Source: Rhodospirillum sp047263945 (lineage in GTDB: Bacteria; Pseudomonadota; Alphaproteobacteria; Rhodospirillales; Rhodospirillaceae). From it: DNA of 64,000 nucleotides. How positions within the stretch are numbered: the first letter of the stretch is position 1; every line of letters begins with the position of its first letter. Location of the stretch: assembly GCF_047263945.1 (NCBI RefSeq), contig NZ_JBLAVB010000004.1, positions 372,001 to 436,000 of the forward strand, written 5' to 3'. Position numbers and translations under genes: made by a program. Positions 35,370 through 46,518 of this stretch are shown here, piece after piece. Below the pieces are notes generated by a model. It saw only the letters and a list, made by a program, of their open reading frames with translations. It made no database searches and was not told the DNA's origin.

Positions 35370-36794
35370 TTACGCGGCTTCGGCAGCCATCTTTTTGGCC
35401 TTTTCGATGGCCTCATCCATGTTGCCGACCATGTAGAAAGCCTGCTCAGGCATGTGATCGTATTCACCTTCGACCAGACCCTTGAAGCCTTTGACGGTAT
35501 CTTCCAGGGACACCAGCTTACCCGGCGATCCGGTGAAGACCTCGGCCACGTGGAACGGCTGAGACAGGAAGCGCTGAATCTTACGGGCGCGAGACACGAC
35601 CAGCTTATCTTCTTCCGACAGCTCGTCCATACCCAGGATGGCGATGATGTCCTGCAGAGACTTGTAGGTCTGCAGAACCCGCTGCACTTCACGGGCCACC
35701 GTGTAGTGCTCCTGACCAACCACATGCGGATCCAGGGCGCGGGAGGTGGAGTCCAGCGGATCCACGGCCGGGTAAATGCCCAGCTCGGCAATGGAGCGGT
35801 TCAGGGTGGTGGTGGCGTCCAAGTGGGCAAACGACGTGGCAGGCGCCGGGTCGGTCAAGTCATCGGCAGGCACGTAGATGGCCTGAACCGAGGTGATCGA
35901 GCCCTTCTTGGTCGAGGTAATGCGCTCTTGCAGGGCTCCCATGTCGGTGGCCAGCGTCGGCTGATATCCCACCGCAGAAGGAATACGACCCAGCAGAGCC
36001 GACACTTCCGAACCGGCCTGGGTAAAGCGGAAAATGTTGTCCACGAAGAACAGCACGTCCTGACCTTCTTCGTCGCGGAAGTACTCGGCCTGGGTCAGAC
36101 CGGACAGAGCGACACGGGCACGGGCGCCTGGGGGCTCGTTCATCTGGCCATACACCAGAGACACCTTGGAATTATCGCCTTCAAGGTCAATAATGCCGGC
36201 GTCGATCATTTCATAATACAGGTCGTTGCCTTCGCGGGTCCGCTCACCGACGCCCGCAAACACGGAATATCCGCCATGCCCCTTGGCGACGTTGTTGATC
36301 AATTCCTGAATCAACACGGTCTTGCCCACACCGGCACCGCCGAACAAACCAACCTTACCACCCTTGGTATAGGGGGCGATCAAATCAATGACCTTAATGC
36401 CCGTCACCAGGATCTCGGTATCCGTGGCCTGATCGGCGAAAGGAGGGGCGTCCCGGTGAATCGGATAACGCTTTTCGGTGACCACAGGGCCACGCTCGTC
36501 CACCGGTTCGCCTAGAACGTTCATGATACGACCCAGAACCTGAGGACCCACTGGAACCATAATGGGGTTCCCGGTGGCGGTCACATCCTGCCCACGGGTC
36601 AATCCGTCGGTCCCATCCATGGCGATGGTCCGGACGGTGTTTTCGCCCAAATGCTGCGCCACTTCGAGAACGAGACGGGATCCATTGTTGTCGACTTCCA
36701 GGGCCGACATAATTTCGGGAAGCTCGCCTTCGAACTTCACGTCAACGACAGCGCCCATCACCTGGCTGATCGTACCGACGTTGGTCTTCGCCAT
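35370..36794 (-). CDS. atpD: ATP synthase beta subunit (catalytic)
   Basis: 474 residues. The P-loop GGAGVGKT is at 152-159 and the catalytic carboxylate lies in GVGERTREG (Glu184); later come the switch segment LVYGQMNEPPGARARV and the DELSEEDK loop that interacts with the rotor. It synthesises ATP at the alpha-beta interface. It lies 29 bp downstream of atpG. Confidence 0.97.
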   Translation of the reverse strand: MAKTNVGTISQVMGAVVDVKFEGELPEIMSALEVDNNGSRLVLEVAQHLGENTVRTIAMDGTDGLTRGQDVTATGNPIMVPVGPQVLGRIMNVLGEPVDERGPVVTEKRYPIHRDAPPFADQATDTEILVTGIKVIDLIAPYTKGGKVGLFGGAGVGKTVLIQELINNVAKGHGGYSVFAGVGERTREGNDLYYEMIDAGIIDLEGDNSKVSLVYGQMNEPPGARARVALSGLTQAEYFRDEEGQDVLFFVDNIFRFTQAGSEVSALLGRIPSAVGYQPTLATDMGALQERITSTKKGSITSVQAIYVPADDLTDPAPATSFAHLDATTTLNRSIAELGIYPAVDPLDSTSRALDPHVVGQEHYTVAREVQRVLQTYKSLQDIIAILGMDELSEEDKLVVSRARKIQRFLSQPFHVAEVFTGSPGKLVSLEDTVKGFKGLVEGEYDHMPEQAFYMVGNMDEAIEKAKKMAAEAA

Positions 36795-36823
36795 AAGTAC
36801 TACTCCTGAATATCGGTCGCGCT

Positions 36824-37720
36824 TTAAAGGGCCTCGGCACCGGAGATGATCTCGATCAGCTCTTTGGTGATTTGCGCCTGTCGCGTGCGGTTGTAAGTAA
36901 GGGTCAGCTTCTTGATCATATCGCCCGCATTGCGGGTCGCGTTGTCCATGGCGGTCATACGCGCACCCTGCTCAGAAGCGAAGTTCTCGAGAAGACCCCG
37001 ATAGATCTGGATGGCCACGTTCTTGGGCAGCAGGGCGTCGAGGATCCCTTCCTCGGACGGCTCATATTCGTAGATCGCCTTGGCTCCGGCGGCCGACACC
37101 GCGTCATTATCGTTGACGGCCTCGGGCAAAGCGAAGGGAATGATCTGCTGCTTGGTGACGATCTGAGAGATCGCCGACTTGAAGGTATTGTAGACGATCG
37201 TGCAGACATCGAACTCGCCCGCTTCGAACATCTTCAGAACCCTCGTGCCGATGTCGTCGGCCACGGAGAACCCGATCGCTTTGGTTCCCAGTTCATCGGT
37301 GAACCCAACGATATCCTTGGCGTACTCCCGCTTCAGGGCATCGTTCCCCTTCTTACCCACGCATAGGACTTTTACCGTCTTACCCTGGGCCTTCAGGTCC
37401 TGAATAAGAAGGCGAGAAGCGCGGATGATGGAGCCGTTAAAGCCGCCGCAAAGACCGCGATTCGCAGTCATCACGACAACCAAATGGGTATCGTCCTTGC
37501 CGGTCCCGGCCAAGAGCGGGGAAGCCCCAGCGGTCCCGGCAACCGAAGCCGCCAAGTTGCCGAGCATGCGTTCCATGCGCTGGGCATAGGGCCGCGCCGC
37601 TTCGGCGTTTTCCTGCGCTCTGCGCAGACGCGATGCGGCGACCATCTTCATCGCCGAGGTGATCTTCTGGGTCGACTTGACCGAGGTGATCCGGCTTCTG
37701 AGGTCTTTAAGGCTGGCCAT
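36824..37720 (-). CDS. atpG: ATP synthase gamma subunit
   Basis: 298 residues. The N-terminal helix SLKDLRSRITSVKSTQKITSAMKMVAASRLRRAQ and the C-terminal helix MTAMDNATRNAGDMIKKLTLTYNRTRQAQITKEL-type signature form the coiled-coil shaft that turns inside F1. Separated from atpA by 156 bp containing a hairpin. Confidence 0.96.
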   Translation of the reverse strand: MASLKDLRSRITSVKSTQKITSAMKMVAASRLRRAQENAEAARPYAQRMERMLGNLAASVAGTAGASPLLAGTGKDDTHLVVVMTANRGLCGGFNGSIIRASRLLIQDLKAQGKTVKVLCVGKKGNDALKREYAKDIVGFTDELGTKAIGFSVADDIGTRVLKMFEAGEFDVCTIVYNTFKSAISQIVTKQQIIPFALPEAVNDNDAVSAAGAKAIYEYEPSEEGILDALLPKNVAIQIYRGLLENFASEQGARMTAMDNATRNAGDMIKKLTLTYNRTRQAQITKELIEIISGAEAL

Positions 37721-37835
37721 GGTTTAATGGTCCCTTTCGGGTTAATCCCGTCCGTCGGAGATCAAAGTGGCGGGCGGAAAAGTGAAAACCGAATGTCCGC
37801 TCCGTCCACCACTCACCTATTTTCTAGGTCACAGG

Positions 37836-37870
37836 ATCCGCGTCACATGGCATCCCCATATGACGCGGAT
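37836..37870 (-). promoter_or_regulatory. Intercistronic hairpin between atpA and atpG
   Basis: ATCCGCGTCA and TGACGCGGAT, a perfect 10-bp stem, enclose 15 bases that themselves contain CATGG..CCCCATA. No T-run follows. It is probably a processing or attenuation structure. Confidence 0.5.
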
Positions 37871-37876
37871 TGAGAC

Positions 37877-39408
<1,532 letters not shown>

Positions 39409-39409
<1 letters not shown>

Positions 39410-39969
39410 CACCCAACCCCTTTCATGGCGAGTTGCAACCGTTTGAGCTTTGTGCTGAGGGAACTATCGACCATGCGCGATCCAATGCGCACAACCATAC
39501 CGCCGAGAATGGCGGGGTCCACCGTAGCTTCGATGGACACCTCGTTCCCCATGGCTTCTTTCAGTGCCGCGGCAAGCGCGCCCTGCTGGGCTTGCGTCAT
39601 CGCCTTGGCTGTCGACACATGGGCTGTCACCTCGCCCCTGGCTGTCGCCAAGCGGACCAGGAAAGCCTTGATCATGCCAGGGAGGGCAAAAGCGCGCCGA
39701 TTCGACGCGGCCAAGCCCATAAAATTCTTCACGACCTCTGAGAACCCCGCCTTATCGGCAAGGGCACCGAGGGCCCGCTGTTGCTCCAGGCGGCCCAAGA
39801 TGGGGCTCGCGATGACGCGACGCAGATCCTCGCTCTCTTCGAGCATGGTTTTCAACGAGCGGAGGTCGGTGGCCACTTGATCAAGCGCGCCCCGTTCGTC
39901 CGCCAGCTCATAGAGCGCCGCCGCATAGCGGTCGGCAACTCCGGTAACTCCTGCCATATCGGATGACAC
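39409..39969 (-). CDS. atpH: ATP synthase delta subunit
   Basis: 186 residues from a GTG giving MSSDMAGVTGVADRYAAALYELADERG. Related alphaproteobacterial delta subunits begin MSSE..V.GLA.RYA. The ATG at 39957 is an alternative, and the longest frame (to 40026) is too long. The C-terminal VDPAILGGMVVRIGSRMVDSSLSTKLKRL is the family signature. Delta joins F1 to the peripheral stalk. First gene of the operon; the Fo genes are elsewhere, as usual in this group. Confidence 0.93.
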
Positions 39970-40221
39970 GTGCGATAGCCCCAATATTAGCGTTCGAACG
40001 ACTCCCGCCCGAATGGCGCAAGTCATTGAAATTGATGGGGATCCGCGACCTCGGACTGAGACGCTTCCCCCAAGCGCGGGGGCTATCTAGCACAGACCAT
40101 ACTCGCATGCAACATGCGTGGCCTCTCACGGGAGCCCCTGTTAAACCCGCCGTCCCAACCGTCAACCACCCCCCACTTTGCAAGTCCCCCGGGGATCACT
40201 GACACGGCGTGACGGCGCGGA

Positions 40222-42570
40222 CTATAAGAAGGAAAGGGGGTCCACGTCCACCTGAACCTTCACACTTGATGGAATTGGCGTCCGGGAGAGCCATTCCGCC
40301 ACCATTCCCTGGACCCGAACCCCCTTTTCCGCCTTGAGGAGCAACCGATGCCGGTGGCGTCCCCTCAGCATGGATAGGGGGGCGGGCGCAGGCCCCAAAA
40401 CATCGACTCCCGCAGCCAGGGGAGCCGTCCGCCCGAGAGCCCGGGCCGCAGCCTGGGCGGCTGCTGGATCCGTCGAGGATACAATGAGGGCCACCAACCG
40501 TCCATGGGGAGGCCAGCACAGCGCCCGGCGCTCCTCGGTCTCCGTATCAATGAACCGGTCAGCGTCTCCCGTTGCCAAGGCTTCCATGACCGGATGGCCG
40601 GGATCCACGGTCTGAATGAGAACCCGCCCCGGCCGATCCGCCCGGCCCGCCCGGCCCGCCACCTGATGCAAAAGCTGGTGGGTGCGTTCAGCGGCCCGCA
40701 GATCTCCCCCGGACAGCCCCAAATCCCCATCCACGACGCCCACCAAGGTCAGGGCCGGGAAATGATGCCCCTTGGCCATGATCTGGGTCCCGACAATCAG
40801 GTTGACCGCGCCCGAGCGCACCCGCTCGGCCATGGCACGGGCCTCCTTGGGGCCTGGCAGGGTATCGCTGGCGGCAACCTCCAGATGGGCTTCGGGGAAT
40901 CGGAACAGGGCTTCTTCGGCCAAACGCTCCACGCCGGGGCCACAAGGGGCAAGGCTATCGGGCGCCTCGCAGGAAGGGCAGGTATCAGGCAAAGGCATCT
41001 GGAAGTCACAGTGGTGACACTGCAGCCGCCTGGTCCGGCGGTGCTCCACCAACCAAGCCGTACAGCGGGGACACTGGAGCCGGTGCCCGCAGGTTCGGCA
41101 CAGGGTGAGCGGCGCGTAGCCCCGGCGGTTCAAATAGAGAAGCACCTGCTCCCCCGCAGCCAGGGCTTCGCGGGTGGCCTGAATCAGAGGCGGGCTGAGC
41201 CATCCCATGCGCGCCTGTTCGTGGCGAACAACCGATTTGGCCTGCACTCCTGATGCTGCCCCATTGCCGTCGACAACACCGTCCTTGGCCCCGTCTTCGA
41301 CCTTGGCCCCGCCTTCGACAATCACCGGTTCCGGCTGCCATTTCTCCGGTTTGTGGCGCCGCAGGTCGATCAATTCAATGCGCGGTAGGCTCGCCCCGCC
41401 ATGGCGACTGGGCAGAAGGATATGACCATAGCGTCCCTGGCGGGCATTCTCGATCGTTTCCAGCGAGGGCGTAGCCGAGGCGAGCACCACCGGAAAGGCG
41501 CCTAAGCGCCCCCGGACAACGGCCATATCCCGGGCATTGTAGGTCACACCGTCCTCCTGCTTGAAAGCGGAGTCGTGCTCTTCGTCGACGACGATCAATC
41601 CCAGATCCGGAAAGGGCAGAAAGAGGGCCGATCGGGCCCCCACCACAACCTGTGCCCGCCCCAGGGCCACGGCCCGCCACGCCTTCTTGCGCCCCGCCTG
41701 CCCCATTTGGGAGTGCCATTGCACGGGCTCCACGCCAAAGCGGGCGGCGAATCGGTCCGGCCACTGGGCCGCCAAGGCAATTTCCGGCAGCAAAACCAGG
41801 ACTTGCCGTCCCAGGCGCAGGCATTCGGCCATCGCCTCAAAATAGACCTCCGTCTTGCCCGACCCCGTCACGCCATCCAGCAGAGTCGTGGAGAACCCAC
41901 CCGACACCAGGCTGCGCAACCGACTGGCTGCGGCTCCTTGTTCTTCGGAAAGGGGAAAACCCGCTTGGTCGGGATCCGGGCGGGGGGGCTCCCACTCCCG
42001 CGACAGGGTCAGGGAGTGCAGCAGCCCCGCCTTGCCCATGGCCGTGATGACCGAAGGACTTACCGCAGCCTCCCGCGCCAGATCGGCGGTGGCAAAGGGC
42101 ATGGCTCCATGGTCTGCCAAGACGGCCAAAACCCGCTTGCGCGCGGCCGTCAACCGCAGGGTATCTCCCTCCACACCCGGAGTCGCCACCCAGGCGGGGG
42201 TGCCACTGGGGGGCTCCAGGGCATCGGGCACGCTGAGCGCCATGCGCAGCACAGCCCCCCGAGGTTGCACCGTATAGGCCGCCACCCAATCGACCAATGC
42301 CAACAGGGATGGCGGCAAAGGAGGGAGAGGCAAGACGGCGTTGAGCGGCTTCAGTCGGGCGGCCTCCACCTCCCCTTCCCCAGGTCCCAGCACCACACCA
42401 ACAACCTCCCGCCGTCCCAAGGGGACCCGGGCCAGGGTACCCGGAGGCGGCTCTTCCATGCCCTCCGGAACCAGATAATCATAGGCCCCGGCCAGCGGCA
42501 GAGGCAAAAGGACGGAGACGCGCCGTTCCGAAAACAGAGGCAGCCTAGGGCTGGCGGGGGCTATGGCCAT
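40222..42570 (-). CDS. priA: Primosomal protein N' (PriA helicase)
   Basis: 782 residues. An N-terminal 3'-end-binding domain is followed by the helicase with Walker A GVTGSGKT (233-240) and DEEH (329-332). The zinc module has eight Cys at about 491, 494, 500, 503, 518, 521, 531 and 534, and a C-terminal helicase lobe follows. PriA restarts stalled replication forks by loading DnaB. Residues about 411-450 are an unusual Gly/Ala/Val/Asp-rich insertion (VEGGAKVEDGAKDGVVDG). GGAGTGTAG precedes the ATG. Divergent from the DUF484 gene. Confidence 0.95.
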   Translation of the reverse strand: MAIAPASPRLPLFSERRVSVLLPLPLAGAYDYLVPEGMEEPPPGTLARVPLGRREVVGVVLGPGEGEVEAARLKPLNAVLPLPPLPPSLLALVDWVAAYTVQPRGAVLRMALSVPDALEPPSGTPAWVATPGVEGDTLRLTAARKRVLAVLADHGAMPFATADLAREAAVSPSVITAMGKAGLLHSLTLSREWEPPRPDPDQAGFPLSEEQGAAASRLRSLVSGGFSTTLLDGVTGSGKTEVYFEAMAECLRLGRQVLVLLPEIALAAQWPDRFAARFGVEPVQWHSQMGQAGRKKAWRAVALGRAQVVVGARSALFLPFPDLGLIVVDEEHDSAFKQEDGVTYNARDMAVVRGRLGAFPVVLASATPSLETIENARQGRYGHILLPSRHGGASLPRIELIDLRRHKPEKWQPEPVIVEGGAKVEDGAKDGVVDGNGAASGVQAKSVVRHEQARMGWLSPPLIQATREALAAGEQVLLYLNRRGYAPLTLCRTCGHRLQCPRCTAWLVEHRRTRRLQCHHCDFQMPLPDTCPSCEAPDSLAPCGPGVERLAEEALFRFPEAHLEVAASDTLPGPKEARAMAERVRSGAVNLIVGTQIMAKGHHFPALTLVGVVDGDLGLSGGDLRAAERTHQLLHQVAGRAGRADRPGRVLIQTVDPGHPVMEALATGDADRFIDTETEERRALCWPPHGRLVALIVSSTDPAAAQAAARALGRTAPLAAGVDVLGPAPAPLSMLRGRHRHRLLLKAEKGVRVQGMVAEWLSRTPIPSSVKVQVDVDPLSFL

Positions 42571-42784
42571 GGTCTACACTCCACCATCCAAAGGGGCGTC
42601 CAATAAGTGTCGTGAAATCGGAAACATCACATGGCAGGCAATAGGGAACCTGGGTCGCGGGCTCAAGCCCCCAGATGTACGCCATCGTCGCGCCGGACGC
42701 GACCCATCTTGACGTCGGCACCGGTTTGGGTCCAAGCCATGGGTGACATTCGTATTTTTGACCGCAGGCATGGGAGGGCGATCC

Positions 42785-43546
42785 GTGGGAGACGCCGGTG
42801 ACAAGCTTAGGAACAAACCGTCTTCGGCCGACTTGGACGAGGCCTCCGTGCTCGGTTACCTGTTGGAGAATCCGGATTTCCTGATGGATCATCCGGAGGT
42901 TCTGATGGTGGCCACCCCGCCCGCCCGCTTCGAGGAAGCCGGAGACGACAAGGTGGTGGATATCCAACATGTCATGCTCAAGCGGCTGCAGACAGAAATG
43001 GCCGACCTGCAGGATTGCGCCGAACAACTGATCATCACGACCCGCTCCAACATGGCCACCCAGAAAGGCACGCTTGAGGCGGCGGCGGCTGTCATGGATT
43101 GCGAAGGCCTGTCCTCCCTTGCCCAGGTCATCGCCGAAGACCTGCCCATGCTACTGGACGTGGATCACTGCTCCCTGCGCCTGGAGCGCCATGTGGAACC
43201 CCCAGCGGACATGGAGGGAGACATGGACGGGATTGGAATTGACACGGACTTTGACGTGGCCACCCTGCCCGCAGGCTTCGTCGAAGCCCTGTTCGGCGCC
43301 GAAGCCCATGCCGTCCTCCGCCCCTCTGTCGACGCCGAAGAGGTTCTGTATGGCCAAGCTGCCAGAGTCATTCGCTCTGACGCCCTGGTGCGCATCGACG
43401 CGGGTTCCGACCTGCCGCCGGGTATTTTCGCCCTCGGCACCCGGGTGGAAGGCACCTTCGAGCCGGAAATGGCGCTGGATCTCTTGCTCTTCCTCGCCCG
43501 GGTCGTCGAACATGCTGTGCGCCGTTGGGCGCCGGAGAGCCTGTAA
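42785..43546 (+). CDS. DUF484 family protein
   Basis: 253 residues. The N-terminal DUF484 motif VLGYLLENPDFLMDHPEVL is followed by a helix and a GAF-like region (LSSLAQVIAEDLPMLLDVDHCSLRLE). DUF484 genes commonly precede xerC, as here (24 bp apart), but the function is unknown. I chose the GTG seven bases after GGGAGGG; an ATG at 42770 and a GTG at 42743 are alternatives. Confidence 0.8.
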   Translation: MGDAGDKLRNKPSSADLDEASVLGYLLENPDFLMDHPEVLMVATPPARFEEAGDDKVVDIQHVMLKRLQTEMADLQDCAEQLIITTRSNMATQKGTLEAAAAVMDCEGLSSLAQVIAEDLPMLLDVDHCSLRLERHVEPPADMEGDMDGIGIDTDFDVATLPAGFVEALFGAEAHAVLRPSVDAEEVLYGQAARVIRSDALVRIDAGSDLPPGIFALGTRVEGTFEPEMALDLLLFLARVVEHAVRRWAPESL

Positions 43547-43570
43547 GCGGAAAAAGGAGAAACCAGGGCC

Positions 43571-44560
43571 ATGTCCAGCGCGGAGTCCTCCCTATCGCGC
43601 CCTCCCCCCTGGGATGACCCGCTGCTGATCGCCATCCCCCTGCCTGCGACGGCAGACCTGATGCCCCTTCTGCGCGACTGGATCAGTTGGCTGGCCAATG
43701 AACGACGAGCGAGTCGCCATACCTTGCTGGCCTATGCCCGGGACCTTTCGGCCTTCCTGGAATTCATGCGGGACTACCACGGGCAAGAAACAAGCCGGGC
43801 CCTGCTCGAATCCCTGACAGCGGCAGACCTCCGCGCCTATATGGCCAGCAGATTGTCGGGGGGACTCTCCAAGGCCTCACTGGCACGGGCCCTGTCGACT
43901 CTGCGCAATCTGTACCGTTGGTTCGACCGGGAAGGCTACATGACCAACCCGGTTCCCCGGACCCTACGCGCACCCAAACAGCCACAAAGTATCCCCAAGG
44001 CCCTGACGGAAGACGAGGCCCTGGACGCGCTCGCCCTTTCCGGAGACCTACAGGACGAACCCTGGCTGGCCAAGCGGGACCTTGCGCTCTTTACCTTACT
44101 CTATGGCTGCGGTTTGCGCCTGGGAGAAGCCCTCGACCTGGATCGACGCGACCTGCCCCGGGGGGAAACGATGATGATCACGGGTAAGGGACGGAAAGAC
44201 CGGGTCGTTCCCCTGCTTCCCGTCGTTCTGGAAGCCCTGGCCGATTATCTGGAGGCCTGTCCTTACGAAGGCGGGCCGGAGACTCCGGTTTTCCTTGGCA
44301 GCAGGGGAAAGCGCCTGAATCCGGGAGTGGTCCAGCGGCAGATGCGACGGCTTCGTGCCGCCCTGGGATTGCCCGAATCCGCCACGCCCCATGCCTTGCG
44401 TCACAGTTTCGCAACCCACCTCTTGGCCCAAGGCGGAGATTTACGGGCGATTCAAGACCTCTTGGGGCATGCATCGCTGTCAACGACCCAGCGGTACACC
44501 AAGGTGGACGCAGCCCGACTCGCGGCCATTCACAAGGCGAGCCACCCTCGGGCAAGGTAG
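43571..44560 (+). CDS. xerC: Tyrosine recombinase XerC
   Basis: 329 residues. The N-terminal core-binding domain ends near 135. The catalytic residues are Arg183 (GCGLRLGEA), a Lys near 207, His274 and Arg277 (HALRHSF), His300 (LLGHASLSTTQ) and Tyr309 (QRYTKV). With XerD it resolves chromosome dimers at dif. It follows the DUF484 gene as in many proteobacteria, behind a strong AAAAGGAG site. The housekeeping role is inferred from that context; no dif site was found in the window. Confidence 0.9.
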   Translation: MSSAESSLSRPPPWDDPLLIAIPLPATADLMPLLRDWISWLANERRASRHTLLAYARDLSAFLEFMRDYHGQETSRALLESLTAADLRAYMASRLSGGLSKASLARALSTLRNLYRWFDREGYMTNPVPRTLRAPKQPQSIPKALTEDEALDALALSGDLQDEPWLAKRDLALFTLLYGCGLRLGEALDLDRRDLPRGETMMITGKGRKDRVVPLLPVVLEALADYLEACPYEGGPETPVFLGSRGKRLNPGVVQRQMRRLRAALGLPESATPHALRHSFATHLLAQGGDLRAIQDLLGHASLSTTQRYTKVDAARLAAIHKASHPRAR

Positions 44561-44624
44561 TAGGGCAATCCCGGGGTTCCAGCGCCCCCCTGGCGAGAGG
44601 GAAACCGGATCAGCTTGTCAATCA

Positions 44625-44733
44625 TAGTGTGCCCCGGACCCCCATTTGGGATCAAAGGGTCCGCGACCCTTTGCGGGTCTGGGCAGAGCCCAGAAACTGC
44701 GAGGCACAGTTTCCGGACTTTCGAGGAAACGAT
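44625..44733. repeat. D element with left end missing
   Basis: Contains GACCC-TTTGC-GGGTC, CTGGGC-AGA-GCCCAG and the right end TTTCCGGACTTTCGAGGAAA. The left terminal repeat is replaced by unrelated sequence before GTGCCCCGGACCCCC. Same orientation as the 30869 copy. Confidence 0.8.
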
Positions 44734-44811
44734 GTCACTCCGGTCCCAGGCTCCCCTTTTGGCAACATCAACAAGGGTTGGGTCTGAAGCCGATCGCGAA
44801 AAAGTGGAGGG

Positions 44812-45195
44812 TCAGTCTCCACGATCTGGATGGGTGCGTTCGATGAAGACCCGCATCCCCTTGCTCACCCTGGGGTGAAGAGCCTCCAGTCCCTTGTTCA
44901 GGGGGGAAATGTGGCGACGGATCCAACGAACCATACGTCGCGCCACAACCGAATCCCGAGCCACCATATACAAGCCGACCGCCATGAGCAGCAGACCCAG
45001 CGGCAAGGGCGTCGGTGCCACAATCACACCGAGGAAAATCAAGCTCCAGCCGACCACCTGCCGCAGAGAACGCTGCGTGAAGACGTAAAGGCGCCGCCGC
45101 CGACGGCGGAAAAATAGGACAAACGTACCCGACGAAGGCCGCTTGGCCACCGGAGGAACCTCCCCCACCGTTGCCGTCTCTATACCGTTGGTCAT
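44812..45195 (-). CDS. Small PGPGW-like membrane protein
   Basis: 127 residues. Two adjacent hydrophobic helices (VVGWSLIFLGVIVAPTPLPLGLLLMAVGLYMVA) are joined by APTPLPLG, resembling the loop of the PGPGW putative transmembrane family. The flanks are very basic (FRRRRRRLYVF before, RRMVRWIRRH after). Topology is probably inside-inside. Function unknown. The start was placed at MTNGIETATV because the longer frame enters repeat DNA. Confidence 0.65.
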   Translation of the reverse strand: MTNGIETATVGEVPPVAKRPSSGTFVLFFRRRRRRLYVFTQRSLRQVVGWSLIFLGVIVAPTPLPLGLLLMAVGLYMVARDSVVARRMVRWIRRHISPLNKGLEALHPRVSKGMRVFIERTHPDRGD

Positions 45196-45249
45196 GGGCC
45201 TCTGTTTCTCCAGGCTATCACTATCTTTCACATGAAATCCCAGTCTGGC

Positions 45250-45369
45250 GTGTTCCGAAATCATGTTGGGCCATTTCATGGCCTAATTTGGCATCAGAGA
45301 CACTCTAAAATTTATAAAATCAAAGTGAAACTGAGCCAGCTTGACTCAAGCTGATCCAGGTTCACTTTA
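45250..45369 (+). repeat. E-A bipartite unit, E empty
   Basis: E (45250-45307) has ends GTGTTCCGAAATCATG and AGAGACACTCTA with the uninterrupted loop GGGCCATTTCATGGCC. This is the empty form of the site split at 22019. An AT-rich spacer TAAAATTTATAAAATC leads to A (45322-45369). Confidence 0.85.
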
Positions 45370-45424
45370 GGGTCGAACGGCGACTCCGGAAACAAAAAGA
45401 CGCAATCTCCCCAAATCGTAACAA

Positions 45425-46444
45425 TCATTTGTCCGGCAAAAGGGCATGCTTGACCAGAAGGCGCCGAAAGCGGTGGTAACCCAGCCCCAGGGACTCTGCG
45501 GCCTTTCGCTGGTTTTGGCGGGCCCCCCTCAGGGCATTCCGCAACAGGGAACGCTCGTAGTCAGCCACCGCGCGATCGAAGTCATGGAACGCAAAAGCGC
45601 TCCCCAATTGGTCGGAGGAAGAATCGTCGGGCCCCTCTCCCAGGGTGGCTCCAAGACGCCAGGGGCTGGCGAAGGGATCGATGGGCACCTCTTCGATCAC
45701 AGCACCATCCGTTGGCAGGCGAGCCACCGCCCGTTCCACGGCATTGCGCAACTCGCGCACATTGCCCGGCCAGCTGTGGGCCGCCAACTGGGCCAGAGCG
45801 ACCGGCGAAAAGCGGGGAGCTTCCTCCCGGTCCAACTCATGCGCCATGTCCCGGGCGAAGGACTCCGCCAACGGCAAGAGGTCCAGGGGGCGGGCGCGCA
45901 GGGGGGGCAAGGTCAGGACATCGAAGGCCAACCGGTCCAACAGATCCGCCCGGAACAACCCGGCCTGAGCCCGCGCCGCCAAGTCCACGTTGGCCGCGCC
46001 AATCACCCGCGTATCTACGGAAATCGACGCAGAGCCGCCAACCCGTTCCAGCTCGCCATATTCGATCACCCGCAAAATCTTTTCCTGAACGGTCATGGAG
46101 GCCGAGGCGATCTCATCCAGGATCAGAGTGCCACCGCTGGCCCGCTCGAATCGGCCCACATGGCGCCGCTGGGCACCGGTAAAGGCCCCCGCTTCATGGC
46201 CGAACAGCTCCGTATCCAGCAGGGTTTCCGACAGGGCGGCGCAGTTGACCTTGACCAGAGGTCCCTCCCAGCGCCGTGACAGATAATGCAGACGGGCCGC
46301 CACCAGCTCCTTGCCGGTCCCCCGCTCGCCCAGGACAAGACAGGGCCTGTCCAACCGCGCCAGTTGGGAGGCCTTTTCAATAACGTCGAGGAAAGCCGGA
46401 TCCTCGCCGACAATGGGGGGCAATGGGGTCATAGGGGAGAGCAT
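45425..46444 (-). CDS. pspF: Phage-shock operon activator PspF (sigma-54 enhancer-binding protein)
   Basis: 339 residues. The AAA+ domain starts almost at the N-terminus with no receiver domain: Walker A GERGTGKE (39-46), sigma-54 contact loop GAFTGA (86-91), Walker B GGTLILDEIA. It ends in a Fis-type helix-turn-helix (QNQRKAAESLGLGYHRFRRLL). This is the PspF architecture; E. coli PspF is held inactive by PspA. Divergent from the GH8 gene, with pspA just beyond. Starts at 46444 or 46432 are both plausible. Confidence 0.88.
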   Translation of the reverse strand: MLSPMTPLPPIVGEDPAFLDVIEKASQLARLDRPCLVLGERGTGKELVAARLHYLSRRWEGPLVKVNCAALSETLLDTELFGHEAGAFTGAQRRHVGRFERASGGTLILDEIASASMTVQEKILRVIEYGELERVGGSASISVDTRVIGAANVDLAARAQAGLFRADLLDRLAFDVLTLPPLRARPLDLLPLAESFARDMAHELDREEAPRFSPVALAQLAAHSWPGNVRELRNAVERAVARLPTDGAVIEEVPIDPFASPWRLGATLGEGPDDSSSDQLGSAFAFHDFDRAVADYERSLLRNALRGARQNQRKAAESLGLGYHRFRRLLVKHALLPDK

Positions 46445-46518
46445 ACCCAAAATCGCTCCATTTTCCCCATACCATGCGAAGATAATGGCGCACAGCCCTT
46501 CAGCCACAGGAGTCCCCC

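Noticed and set aside
43571..44560. Integrase of a mobile element
   Set aside because: Length, motifs and the DUF484 neighbour fit housekeeping XerC. No attachment-site repeats or phage genes are adjacent.
44625..44733. tRNA-like fold from the paired GGGTC and CCCAG stems
   Set aside because: There is no T-loop GTTCGA in context, no acceptor stem and no CCA end. It is a D repeat.
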